Below, in pieces: positions 13,963 to 19,643 of a stretch of DNA of 19,643 bases. The stretch spans positions 1-19,643 of the forward strand of contig DOKO01000058.1 of NCBI GenBank assembly GCA_003510825.1. The letters are read 5' to 3'. Position 1 is the stretch's first letter. Every line of letters starts with the position of its first letter. The stretch is from Stenotrophomonas sp. (GTDB lineage Bacteria > Pseudomonadota > Gammaproteobacteria > Xanthomonadales > Xanthomonadaceae). Both the position numbers and the translations under genes were made by a program. The notes below the pieces were generated by a model, which was not told the DNA's origin, searched no databases, and saw only the letters and a list, made by a program, of their open reading frames with translations.

Positions 13963-13982
13963 ATGCATTAGCGCTAATGCAT
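13963..13982. promoter_or_regulatory. Perfect 20-bp palindrome, predicted MarR operator
   Basis: ATGCATTAGCGCTAATGCAT is its own reverse complement, with the TTAGC..GCTAA core common in MarR sites. On the minus strand it fills the spacer of a candidate promoter, TTGCAC (13983-13988), 17 bases, CATATT. It lies between the MarR gene and the divergent 89-aa gene, 126 bases from the latter. Confidence 0.8.
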
Positions 13983-14108
13983 GTGCAAGCGTCACCAATC
14001 TCAAACCGGGACGACATGAGAAGGGGGTATGGTCGAGCTTCGGTATTCGGGAGCAGCAATGGCAGGCAGGGACATGCAAGACCGCATGCAGCACGCGGCA
14101 GGCCAGCG

Positions 14109-14378
14109 ATGAGCAGATCCACTGCGGATGTGCGCTGGCTGACATTCCGGCTCAAGAACGGTCAGTCGATCGGGCCGGATCAACTGAAGGATGGCTGGGT
14201 GATCGCCGCCGAGACCCGCCATTGCGGCGTGCGCCGCGAGCGCATCGAAGGCTCGGGCGTGGTCTACGCCCTGTATGGGCCCTCCGATCTGCCATCACCG
14301 CGCCGCGCTGAACTGCGCATGCGCGATTTCCTGATGCGCTCGGGCTACACCTTCACCATGGGCACGCTGGGCGGCTGA
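14109..14378 (+). CDS. Small protein of unknown function, 89 aa
   Basis: ATG at 14109 (MSRSTADVRWLTFRLKNGQS). The frame is open upstream, including an ATG at 14016, but composition changes at 14109; the ribosome binding site is weak (GGCAGG). The protein is soluble, basic and without recognised domain. Its first half reads as beta strands (VRWLTFRLKNGQSIG, WVIAAETRHCGV) and the second ends in MRDFLMRSGYTFTMGTLGG. It is divergent from the MarR operon, so the MarR palindrome may also affect it. Not recognised. Confidence 0.65.
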   Translation: MSRSTADVRWLTFRLKNGQSIGPDQLKDGWVIAAETRHCGVRRERIEGSGVVYALYGPSDLPSPRRAELRMRDFLMRSGYTFTMGTLGG

Positions 14379-14407
14379 CGCCGCCCGCTGCATCTGCGCG
14401 GCTGCGC

Positions 14408-15172
14408 TCAGGGGCGCACGGTCAGCACCTGGCCGATGCTGCCGATCGGGCCGCGCTCGTCGTGCAGCACGGTGCTGGTCAGGCCGATGCCTTCGGTGCC
14501 GAACGACACCGAGGTGTCGAAGCCAAGCCAGTCGCCCTGCGGCGTGCCGAACAGGTGCACGGTCAGGTCCAGGTTGGGGAACGCGATGTCCTTTGGATCG
14601 GCGCGCACGGCCATGCCGTTGGACAGGTCGAACAGGGTGGCGGCGCGGGCCAGCGGGCTTACCGTCTCGCCGTCCAGCAGCGGCTGCTTCGCGCGTGCCC
14701 AGTAGGTCGCACGGCCGGGGCCGTGGTCATCGCGGCGGATCTCCACGTTCTCGATGAAGCCGCCCGGCCACACCGTCGCCGGGTCCCATTCGGGCATGGT
14801 TTCGGCAGCCGCGATGCGCGCCAGCGGCGTGCCGGCAATCGCCGCGGTATCGTTCGGGCGCATCAGCCACGCACGCACGCGCAGGGCCGCGCGATCCTGG
14901 TGGCTGAGGGTGGCTTCCACCAGTTCGATGGTGCGGCCGCCGCGCAGTACCTGCACGTGCGCGTCCATCGCTTCGATCGGAATGGTGCCGAGGATGTCGT
15001 AGGACAGGCGGCCGATCAGGAAGCCGTGGCCGCGCGCGGCGGCGTCGCGTTCCAGGTGGTGGGCGAGCAATCCCATCGCCGGGGCGATGTGCTGCTCGTT
15101 GGTGTTCCAGGCACCGCCCACGTGTGCGGTCGGCAGGTAGCGGGTGTCGCTCAGTCGTTCGAAGAAGGCCAT
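14408..15172 (-). CDS. Acyl-CoA thioesterase family protein with two hotdog domains
   Basis: 254 aa from the ATG at 15172 (MAFFERLSDTRYLPTAHVGG); the upstream open frame runs into the intergenic region and reads as low-complexity basic sequence. The N-terminal hotdog has AHVGGAWNTNEQHIAPAMG and the HVQVLRGGRTIELVEATL strand pair. The C-terminal one has FPNLDLTVHLFGTPQGDWLG followed by GLTSTVLHDERGPIGSIGQ, the TesB-like pattern L-x-[VI]-H-[LF]-x-x-x-P-x-G-[DE]-W-[LV]. The family (4HBT_3, TesB-like) hydrolyses acyl-CoA esters in the cytoplasm; the chain length is not readable. It starts 63 bases after the alpha/beta hydrolase gene on the same strand and may share its transcript. Confidence 0.88.
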   Translation of the reverse strand: MAFFERLSDTRYLPTAHVGGAWNTNEQHIAPAMGLLAHHLERDAAARGHGFLIGRLSYDILGTIPIEAMDAHVQVLRGGRTIELVEATLSHQDRAALRVRAWLMRPNDTAAIAGTPLARIAAAETMPEWDPATVWPGGFIENVEIRRDDHGPGRATYWARAKQPLLDGETVSPLARAATLFDLSNGMAVRADPKDIAFPNLDLTVHLFGTPQGDWLGFDTSVSFGTEGIGLTSTVLHDERGPIGSIGQVLTVRP

Positions 15173-15234
15173 GGGATCACGGGGCAGTGGAATGAAGTGC
15201 GCGACGCGCGGTGCGTCGTGCCTCCATCGTAGCC

Positions 15235-16320
15235 TCAGTGCGCGGAAGCCGCCTTCAGTGCGTCCACCACCTGCGCGCCGGAGAAGCCGCAATGGCCTTC
15301 GCCGACGGGAGGCAGCACCTGCAGTTTGGAGGCGCTGCCTGCACGCGCCACCAGCTGCGGATATACCGCCTGCATACGCGGCACGATGCTCGGATCGTCA
15401 TGGTTGAACTGGATCACCAGTGGCCGTTGCAATGCGCCGTTGAGTGCCAGCTGGTCGCGCACGTACGCCTGTCCTGCGGCGCTGGCCTGCACGCGTTGCA
15501 CGCCCGCGTTGAAGGCCGCATCGTCACCGAAGCCGCTGTAGACGATGCCGATGTTGCCGACCGGCATGCCACCGGCGCGCTGCGCCAGTTCGTGCAGGAC
15601 CAGCGCATGCAGGCTGATCGCACCGGCCAGTGCATCGGGCGCGACCTGCAGCCGTGTGGCCAGCTGTGCGGCGTCGGTCGGCCGGGTTGCCAGTGCGGCA
15701 GCGATGCCCTGGTACAGCGCCATCTGTGGCAGCGCGCCGGCCTCGCTCGACAGCAGGCCGCCGGCCGGCAGGCCCTCGGCCTTGGGGAAGAAGTAATCGA
15801 AGGCCACCAGGGTGGTCAGCAGCTCCCCAGCAAGCACGTCGCCGGGCAGGTTGGCGCCGCACAGTGAAATGCCACCGGCATAGCCCTGTGGGTGGCGCTC
15901 CAGGCTGGCCACGGTGACCGCGCCGCCCATCGAGAAGCCGAGCATCCAGGTGCGGCGCACGTGCGTGAGTTCGTCCAGCGCGTGCTGGCGCAAGCGCTCC
16001 ATGTCGGCCACCGCATCGGCCACCGCCCAGCCCTGGCTGGAGTAGGCACTCTGGGCGACGGCGTAACCGGCATCGAGCAGTGCCTGGGTGCTGTCTGCAC
16101 CTGCCATCGGCGTCTCGCGCGGCACGCCCACCGGCTCATAGCCATGGGCCAGCATCACCAGCTCGCCGTTCCACTGCGCGGGAACATCCAGCCGCCAGGG
16201 GGCGCCCTGCAGTTCACCGCTGAGCGTGCGCGGCGTTGGCGGTGTGGCCGCGTGCAGTGCGGTGGCGGGAAGCAGGCCGATCGCCAGGACCAGGGGGAGC
16301 AGGGCGCGCATCGCAGTCAT
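15235..16320 (-). CDS. Exported alpha/beta hydrolase, 361 aa
   Basis: ATG at 16320 (MTAMRALLPLVLAIGLLPAT); the ATG three codons later is equally plausible. A signal peptide runs to about residue 24 (ATALHA), so the enzyme is probably periplasmic or secreted. The hydrolase core is visible: oxyanion segment VMLAHGYEP, nucleophile elbow GFSMGG with S130, an Asp in FNHDDPSIVPRM, and the catalytic His in GEGHCGF (H343). The length and the G-E-G-H-C-G-F end suit a prolyl-oligopeptidase- or esterase-like lipase family, but the substrate is unknown. C-terminal cysteine C344 is the only one near the active site. Confidence 0.9.
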   Translation of the reverse strand: MTAMRALLPLVLAIGLLPATALHAATPPTPRTLSGELQGAPWRLDVPAQWNGELVMLAHGYEPVGVPRETPMAGADSTQALLDAGYAVAQSAYSSQGWAVADAVADMERLRQHALDELTHVRRTWMLGFSMGGAVTVASLERHPQGYAGGISLCGANLPGDVLAGELLTTLVAFDYFFPKAEGLPAGGLLSSEAGALPQMALYQGIAAALATRPTDAAQLATRLQVAPDALAGAISLHALVLHELAQRAGGMPVGNIGIVYSGFGDDAAFNAGVQRVQASAAGQAYVRDQLALNGALQRPLVIQFNHDDPSIVPRMQAVYPQLVARAGSASKLQVLPPVGEGHCGFSGAQVVDALKAASAH

Positions 16321-16571
16321 CCGTACTGGGGTGCGCCGAGCATAGGGCCTGGGGGTGGGGCACGCGCGCTGCGCTGCCGCAGGAAGTTGCGCGGCGTGGT
16401 GCCGCCGATCTACCCTCGGTGCATGGTCATCAAGTGCACCGCGTCGATTATCCGCATTCCCCACGGGAAGGCGGGGTAGCGCGCGGTCGCCACGACCTTG
16501 CAACCCGCCCGGGAAGGCGGATGGCATGGTCCTCACTCCTGGGCATTGGATACCGACCCAGGAGAGCAACG
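16321..16571. other. Intergenic region between the hydrolase and the P-loop kinase genes
   Basis: 251 bases without a supported gene. It must carry the two divergent promoters, but I see no strong -35/-10 pair. The imperfect repeat CGGGAAGGCGG occurs twice (near 16465 and 16510). The only clear structure is the 8-bp hairpin over the ribosome binding site (16536-16564), listed separately. Confidence 0.6.
16536..16564 (+). promoter_or_regulatory. Hairpin sequestering the ribosome binding site of the P-loop kinase gene
   Basis: CTCCTGGG (16536-16543), a 13-base loop and CCCAGGAG (16557-16564) pair perfectly. The right arm contains the Shine-Dalgarno AGGAG that serves the ATG at 16572, so the folded leader would hide it. 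This suggests translational control, for example by an RNA-binding factor, temperature or an antisense RNA; the trigger is not visible. Confidence 0.55.
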
Positions 16572-17108
16572 ATGCAGACCGCTTCACCCACCCACGCCAC
16601 TCCGACCCTGCACTTGGTATGCGGCAAGATCGGAGCTGGCAAATCGACCCTGTGCAGGCAGCTGGCGCGGGCGCCTGGTACGGTCCTGATCAGCGAGGAC
16701 GCCTGGCTTGCAGGCTTGTATCCGGCGCAGATCCGCTCCATTGCCGATTACCTGCAGCGTGCCGATCAGCTGCGCACTGTGCTGACGCCGCACCTGCAGG
16801 CGCTGCTGCGGGCGGGGGTGTCGGTGGTGCTCGACTTCCCGTTCAACACGGCGGCCACCCGCGCCTGGGCGCGCGAGGTGTTCGAGGCGGTCGCTGCCGC
16901 ACACGCGCTGCATTTCCTCGATGTGGATGATGCGGTGTGCAAGGCGCGGCTGCGCGCCCGCAACGCGCTCGGCGAGCATCCGTTCCAGGCCAGCGACGAG
17001 GAGTTCGAGCAGATCACCCGGCATTTCGTTGCGCCTGCGCCGCAGGAGGGCTTTCGGGTGATCCGCTATGCCGCCGACGGTTTCATGATCCCGGATTCGA
17101 TACGATAG
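16572..17108 (+). CDS. P-loop kinase-like AAA family ATP-binding protein, 178 aa
   Basis: ATG at 16572, 7 bases after AGGAG. Walker A is GKIGAGKST (residues 18-26). A conserved D follows in ISEDAWL, then VVLDFPFNT as a Walker B-like strand ending in Asp, and a C-terminal lid with DDAVCKARLRARN whose arginines would contact the phosphates. The overall plan matches COG4639/AAA_33 small kinases, a group that includes tRNA- and sugar-kinase-like enzymes and zeta-toxin relatives. The substrate is unknown, and no antitoxin-like gene lies beside it. The AraC gene starts 39 bases downstream on the same strand and may be co-transcribed. The ribosome binding site lies in a strong hairpin. Confidence 0.87.
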   Translation: MQTASPTHATPTLHLVCGKIGAGKSTLCRQLARAPGTVLISEDAWLAGLYPAQIRSIADYLQRADQLRTVLTPHLQALLRAGVSVVLDFPFNTAATRAWAREVFEAVAAAHALHFLDVDDAVCKARLRARNALGEHPFQASDEEFEQITRHFVAPAPQEGFRVIRYAADGFMIPDSIR

Positions 17109-17147
17109 GTCGCATCAGCCACCACCCGCTTGACCCGGAGTCCCGCC

Positions 17148-17981
17148 ATGGTCGACCGCCTTGCCATCCTGCTGGAACGTTTCGCGGTCAACGCCTCGGT
17201 GTTCCATGCCGGCGCGCTGTGCGGCATCAACAGCCTGCCGGGCGAGGATGAGGCCGGCCAGCTGCATCTGGTGCGGCGCGGGCCGGTGCAGGTCAGCCAT
17301 GGCCAGCAGACCGTGCAGGTCGATGTGCCGAGCCTGCTGCTGTACCCACGGCCGATGCCGCACCGGTTCAGTACCGACCCGCAGCACGGTGCCGACATGG
17401 CCTGCGCCAACCTGCATTTCGAAGGCGGTCGGCTCAATCCGATCAGCGCGGCGTTGCCCGACTTCATCTGCATGCCGCTGACGGATCTGTATGGCGGCAG
17501 CGCCGCGCTGGATCTGCTGTTCGAGGAGGCCTTCGAGCAGCGCTGCGGGCGCACGGTGATGGTCAACCGCCTGTTCGAGGTGGTGATGATCCAGGTGCTG
17601 CGGCAGTTGATGGAGGGCGGGAAGATGCGCGGCGGCCTGTTTGCCGGCCTCGGCCACCCGCGCCTGCGCCTGGCCCTGGTGGCCATGCATGAGGCGCCGG
17701 CACAGGCCTGGACGCTGGAGGACCTGGCCGAAACCGCCGGCATGTCGCGCAGCGTGTTCGCCGCCAGTTTCCGCGAGGCGATGGGGACCACGCCGGGCCA
17801 GTACCTGCAGGGCTGGCGTGTCAGCCTGGCCCAGCAGGCGCTGCGCCAGGGGCGGCCGTTGAAGCGGATTGCCGACGACGTCGGCTACGGCAGCGAAGCC
17901 GCATTGTCGCGTGCGTTCAAGGCGCACACCGGGCAGTCGCCACGGCAGTGGCGCGAACAGGATCGCGCCAGCGCCGCCTGA
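17148..17981 (+). CDS. AraC-family transcriptional regulator with an N-terminal cupin
   Basis: 277 aa from the ATG at 17148, with CCGGAG upstream. The N-terminal part (about 1-170), including AGQLHLVRRGPVQVSHG and LLLYPRPMPHRF, reads as the cupin_6 sensor domain found in AraC regulators. The C-terminal double HTH spans about 180-275: ITAW-type first helix-turn-helix in WTLEDLAETAGMSRSVFAASF and the second in PLKRIADDVGYGSEAALSRAFK, ending TGQSPRQWR, the AraC signature. The ligand is not identifiable. The target may include its neighbour, the P-loop kinase gene. It converges on crcB with only four bases between the two stop codons. Confidence 0.92.
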   Translation: MVDRLAILLERFAVNASVFHAGALCGINSLPGEDEAGQLHLVRRGPVQVSHGQQTVQVDVPSLLLYPRPMPHRFSTDPQHGADMACANLHFEGGRLNPISAALPDFICMPLTDLYGGSAALDLLFEEAFEQRCGRTVMVNRLFEVVMIQVLRQLMEGGKMRGGLFAGLGHPRLRLALVAMHEAPAQAWTLEDLAETAGMSRSVFAASFREAMGTTPGQYLQGWRVSLAQQALRQGRPLKRIADDVGYGSEAALSRAFKAHTGQSPRQWREQDRASAA

Positions 17982-17985
17982 GTGC

Positions 17986-18378
17986 TCAGCCCAGCGCGAG
18001 CCGGGCCAGCTTCATGCCGCCAAACAGGCCGGCCAGGCCAAGTGCGACCGAGCCGCCGGCATACAGCGCCGCCAGCCCGTGCTGGCCGCGCTGCAGCAGC
18101 AGGCCGATTTCCAGCGAATAGGTGGAGAAGGTGGTGTAGCCGCCAAGGATGCCGGTGGTCAGCAGCAGCCGCAGCTGCGGCGAGGCGCCATTGCGCAGGG
18201 CGAAGGCCTCCACCACCACGCCCATCAGCAGCGCGCCGCTGATGTTGATGAGGAAGGTCGACCAGGGCCACGGGCTGCCGACGGCGACGCGTGCGCCGAG
18301 CAGGTTGCAGGCGTGGCGCAGGCACGCGCCCGCGCCGCCTCCCAGGAAGACCAGGACATAGTTGTTCAGTGCTTGCAT
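17986..18378 (-). CDS. crcB: CrcB/Fluc fluoride ion channel
   Basis: 130 aa from the ATG at 18378 (MQALNNYVLVFLGGGAGACL). Four membrane helices (about 5-25, 40-60, 68-88, 100-125). Conserved Fluc features are all present: GGGAGACLRH (residues 13-22), the N45 of STFLINISG that faces the pore, and the GILGGYTTFSTYSLE box (about 77-90) with the pore aromatic residues F84 and Y87. Fluc proteins form dual-topology dimers in the inner membrane and export fluoride. A fluoride riboswitch lies upstream, which independently supports the name. Only four bases separate its stop from that of the AraC gene. Confidence 0.96.
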   Translation of the reverse strand: MQALNNYVLVFLGGGAGACLRHACNLLGARVAVGSPWPWSTFLINISGALLMGVVVEAFALRNGASPQLRLLLTTGILGGYTTFSTYSLEIGLLLQRGQHGLAALYAGGSVALGLAGLFGGMKLARLALG

Positions 18379-18465
18379 TGTTTGCCTCGAATGCTGGTTA
18401 GCAGGATCGACGGCGTATGCAATGGCGGGCACGGCCTGCCATCGACGAACGCCGGGTTCGTCAAC

Positions 18466-18520
18466 AACAGGAGCCATCAGCCATCTCAGGCGGTTATCGG
18501 GGGAGCCCCATCCCCATCAC
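18466..18520 (-). ncRNA. Fluoride riboswitch (crcB motif)
   Basis: On the minus strand the fold of known crcB-motif aptamers can be traced: GGGG (18512-18515), AUGG, then CCCC forms the first stem; GGGGC (18505-18509) pairs with the distant GCUCC (18470-18474); between them lie GAUAACC and a short GCC/GGC hairpin, followed by the invariant UGAUGGCUCCU. It ends about 90 bases before the crcB start. A 7-bp hairpin, GACGAAC-CCGGC-GTTCGTC (18444-18462), follows and may be part of the expression platform. Fluoride binding would raise crcB expression. Confidence 0.85.
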
Positions 18521-18562
18521 GCGCCATGCTACCAGCGCGACGCGGCGCTGGGCAGGAATCTG

Positions 18563-19003
18563 TCAAGGCAGGGCGGTGGCGACCACGCGGGCGACCTTGC
18601 TGCGGCTGATGCCTTCGCGCAGCAGATCGTTGGCCATCAATCCCAGCGATGCCTGGCGACGGAAGCCAACATCAAGCCCGCGTCGGTCGAGGATGTTGGC
18701 CACCAGCTCATAGGCGGTTTCCCAGACATCCAGATAGGCCTCGCTGGGCAGGTACATATAGGCGCTGCCGCGTTCGCCGACCGCGCCATCGACCGGACCA
18801 AACAGCAGTTCGCGCGGATCCATCTTCACTGCATCGGCGATGCGGAAGAGCTGCTCGGCTTTTACGTGGTCGGCTTTGACGTTGTCGTTGAGCCAGTTGC
18901 TGACGGTGGCGGTAGTGCTTTGCGCAGCGCGGGCCAGGTCGGCCGGGCGGGGGTGCCCGGCATCCTTCATGGCGGCGGCGAGTCGTTGTCCAAGAGTATT
19001 CAT
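18563..19003 (-). CDS. CI-like XRE-family repressor, 146 aa
   Basis: ATG at 19003 (MNTLGQRLAAAMKDAGHPRP). The N-terminal HTH_XRE spans about residues 3-65, with ADLARAAQSTTATVSNWL as the helix-turn-helix and the typical IADAVKMDPRELLFG end. Residues 80-146 have no S24 peptidase motif, so this is not a LexA/CI-type self-cleaving repressor; the C-terminal part (LDVWETAYELVANILDRRG) is probably a small oligomerisation domain as in phage-like repressors of Xanthomonas and Pseudomonas. It is divergent from a Cro-like gene across 78 bases with an inverted repeat. Likely a phage-derived repressor or its domesticated form. Confidence 0.88.
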   Translation of the reverse strand: MNTLGQRLAAAMKDAGHPRPADLARAAQSTTATVSNWLNDNVKADHVKAEQLFRIADAVKMDPRELLFGPVDGAVGERGSAYMYLPSEAYLDVWETAYELVANILDRRGLDVGFRRQASLGLMANDLLREGISRSKVARVVATALP

Positions 19004-19081
19004 CTATGCAAGCCAGCTTAACGCGTGGATTCAAAAGAATCCTTGCCACCAGAATAAGTCTGATGACGAAAGAGATCGAAA
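19004..19081. promoter_or_regulatory. Divergent CI/Cro intergenic region with an inverted-repeat operator
   Basis: GGATTC-AAAA-GAATCC (19027-19042) is a perfect 6-bp inverted repeat in the middle of the region between the two repressor genes, the expected place for a shared operator. AAGAG-type purines before the ATG at 19082 serve as the ribosome binding site of the Cro-like gene. Confidence 0.6.
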
Positions 19082-19291
19082 ATGGACGAAATCTGGTGCA
19101 AGCGTCAGGTGCGCAACCGGCTGGGCCTGGAGACCGACGCCGAGCTGGCCAGGCTCTTTGGAATCAGCAGATCTGCTGTCTCGCAATGGCCCCGTGACTT
19201 TCCGATTCCGCCGCTGCGGCGCTACATGCTGCAGCAGCGCTATCCCAGTCTGTTTCCCGCGGAAAAGAGCGATCAGGTAGAAACCATCTAA
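19082..19291 (+). CDS. Cro/YdaS-like small HTH protein, 69 aa
   Basis: ATG at 19082, TAA at 19289. The protein is little more than an HTH: the segment AELARLFGISRSAVSQWPRD (about residues 20-39) is a helix-turn-helix with the recognition helix SRSAVSQW, followed by IPPLRRYMLQQRYPSLFP, the IP-x-x-[RK] ending found in YdaS/Cro-type proteins such as those of the DicB/Rac prophages. Divergent from the CI-like repressor, the pair forms a lysogeny-type switch. The target genes to the right are mostly outside the window. Confidence is high for an HTH regulator and moderate for the Cro role. Confidence 0.85.
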   Translation: MDEIWCKRQVRNRLGLETDAELARLFGISRSAVSQWPRDFPIPPLRRYMLQQRYPSLFPAEKSDQVETI

Positions 19292-19631
19292 GTAACGACT
19301 GAAACTGTCGCGGATAGCGTGGTTATCCCGACTTGTTAAGCACGCTTATCGCCATAGTTGAATTCGATTGAAACAGGCGCTGCAGGGGCACCGCGGAATG
19401 CGTGTCGGGCGAGGGTGTCGGCTTTGGCGCGACGGCGGGGCAGAGCGGCCCTGCGTGACAGATCATGAACGATTAATAATTTCAATCACAAAAGTCGCAC
19501 CCTGTAATTGACCTGTCGTGAAAATTATGACTAATTGGCATCAACCGGTTGTGAAGGCCGGGAGTCTTTCAGTAACACGCACGTAGATCGGTTGACCGTC
19601 AACGATGCAGGACAAGTCCAACGGAGGTCGT
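19292..19631. other. 340-bp non-coding region before the last gene
   Basis: No gene is supported. The left part has an imperfect long inverted repeat, GATAGCGTG (19313-19321) against CACGCTTATC (19341-19350). The stretch 19465-19560 is markedly AT-rich for this window. A possible sigma-70 promoter is TTGACC (19508-19513) with CTAATT 17 bases on (19531-19536). A short inverted repeat GTTGAC-C-GTCAAC (19591-19603) sits about 30 bases before the ATG at 19632. This looks like a regulated promoter region that the CI/Cro pair may control. Confidence 0.5.
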
Positions 19632-19643
19632 ATGGAATACGGC
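19632..19643 (+). CDS. First four codons of a gene cut by the window end
   Basis: ATG-GAA-TAC-GGC, preceded by GGAGG (19623-19627). The strong ribosome binding site and the promoter-like region upstream support a real start, but only M-E-Y-G is seen, so no function can be given. It lies on the same strand as the Cro-like gene. Confidence 0.5.

Noticed and set aside
13431..14108. Plus-strand open frame running into the 89-aa gene from inside the methyltransferase and MarR region
   Set aside because: It is antisense to the MarR and methyltransferase genes, which have clear domain motifs. Only the part from 14109 is outside them and plausible.
16572..17108. Zeta-type toxin of a toxin-antitoxin pair
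   Set aside because: The Walker A is present, but no small antitoxin gene precedes it and the next gene is an AraC regulator. The general P-loop kinase call is all the sequence supports.
19536..19560. Sigma-54 promoter (TTGGCAT..TTGTG)
   Set aside because: The distance between the GG and GC-like elements does not match the strict -24/-12 spacing, and the -12 half lacks GC.

Overview
The window is GC-rich gammaproteobacterial chromosome, most like Stenotrophomonas (Xanthomonadaceae). This rests on the base composition, a pair of GTAG-headed stem-loops of the Stenotrophomonas SMAG/REP type at 1102-1166, and protein content such as UvrC, PgsA, a DUF4124 protein and CrcB. The genus is an inference; there is no rRNA or species marker here.

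Layout. (1) 1-1046: the 3' end of uvrC, then pgsA. (2) 1249-9625: four identical tRNA-Gly(GCC) genes and one tRNA-Cys(GCA). The order uvrC-pgsA-tRNA-Gly-tRNA-Cys is the one known from E. coli (uvrC-pgsA-glyW-cysT), but here about 8 kb of extra genes sit between the first and last tRNA-Gly, cut into cassettes by the intermediate copies. Cassette 1 (1325-5294) has an Rrf2-type regulator divergent from an NDH-2-like flavoprotein, a second FAD oxidoreductase, and a 108-aa protein of unknown function. Cassette 2 (5371-9192) has a large unrecognised 749-aa gene of less GC-rich composition, two small overlapping membrane-protein genes, and a broken paralogue of one of them. Cassette 3 (9269-9410) has no gene. 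(3) 9692-12277: a zinc-ribbon membrane protein, a DUF998-type membrane protein, an ADP-ribosylglycohydrolase and a secreted DUF4124 protein. (4) 12311-13952: a compact MarR / SAM-methyltransferase / FlK-like thioesterase operon joined by two ATGA overlaps and headed by a perfect 20-bp palindrome. (5) 14109-18378: a small unknown protein, a two-hotdog thioesterase, an exported alpha/beta hydrolase, a P-loop kinase-like protein, an AraC regulator and the fluoride channel CrcB, preceded by a fluoride riboswitch. (6) 18563-19643: a divergent CI-like/Cro-like repressor pair, a 340-bp non-coding stretch with several inverted repeats, and the first four codons of another gene.

The best leads are the tRNA-Gly-bounded cassettes, which lack any visible integrase; the matched promoter/operators on both sides of the Rrf2-NDH intergenic region; the large gene of cassette 2 with its broken membrane-protein neighbour; and the hairpin that covers the ribosome binding site of the P-loop kinase gene. 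All functional assignments come from reading motifs by eye; no database search was run.
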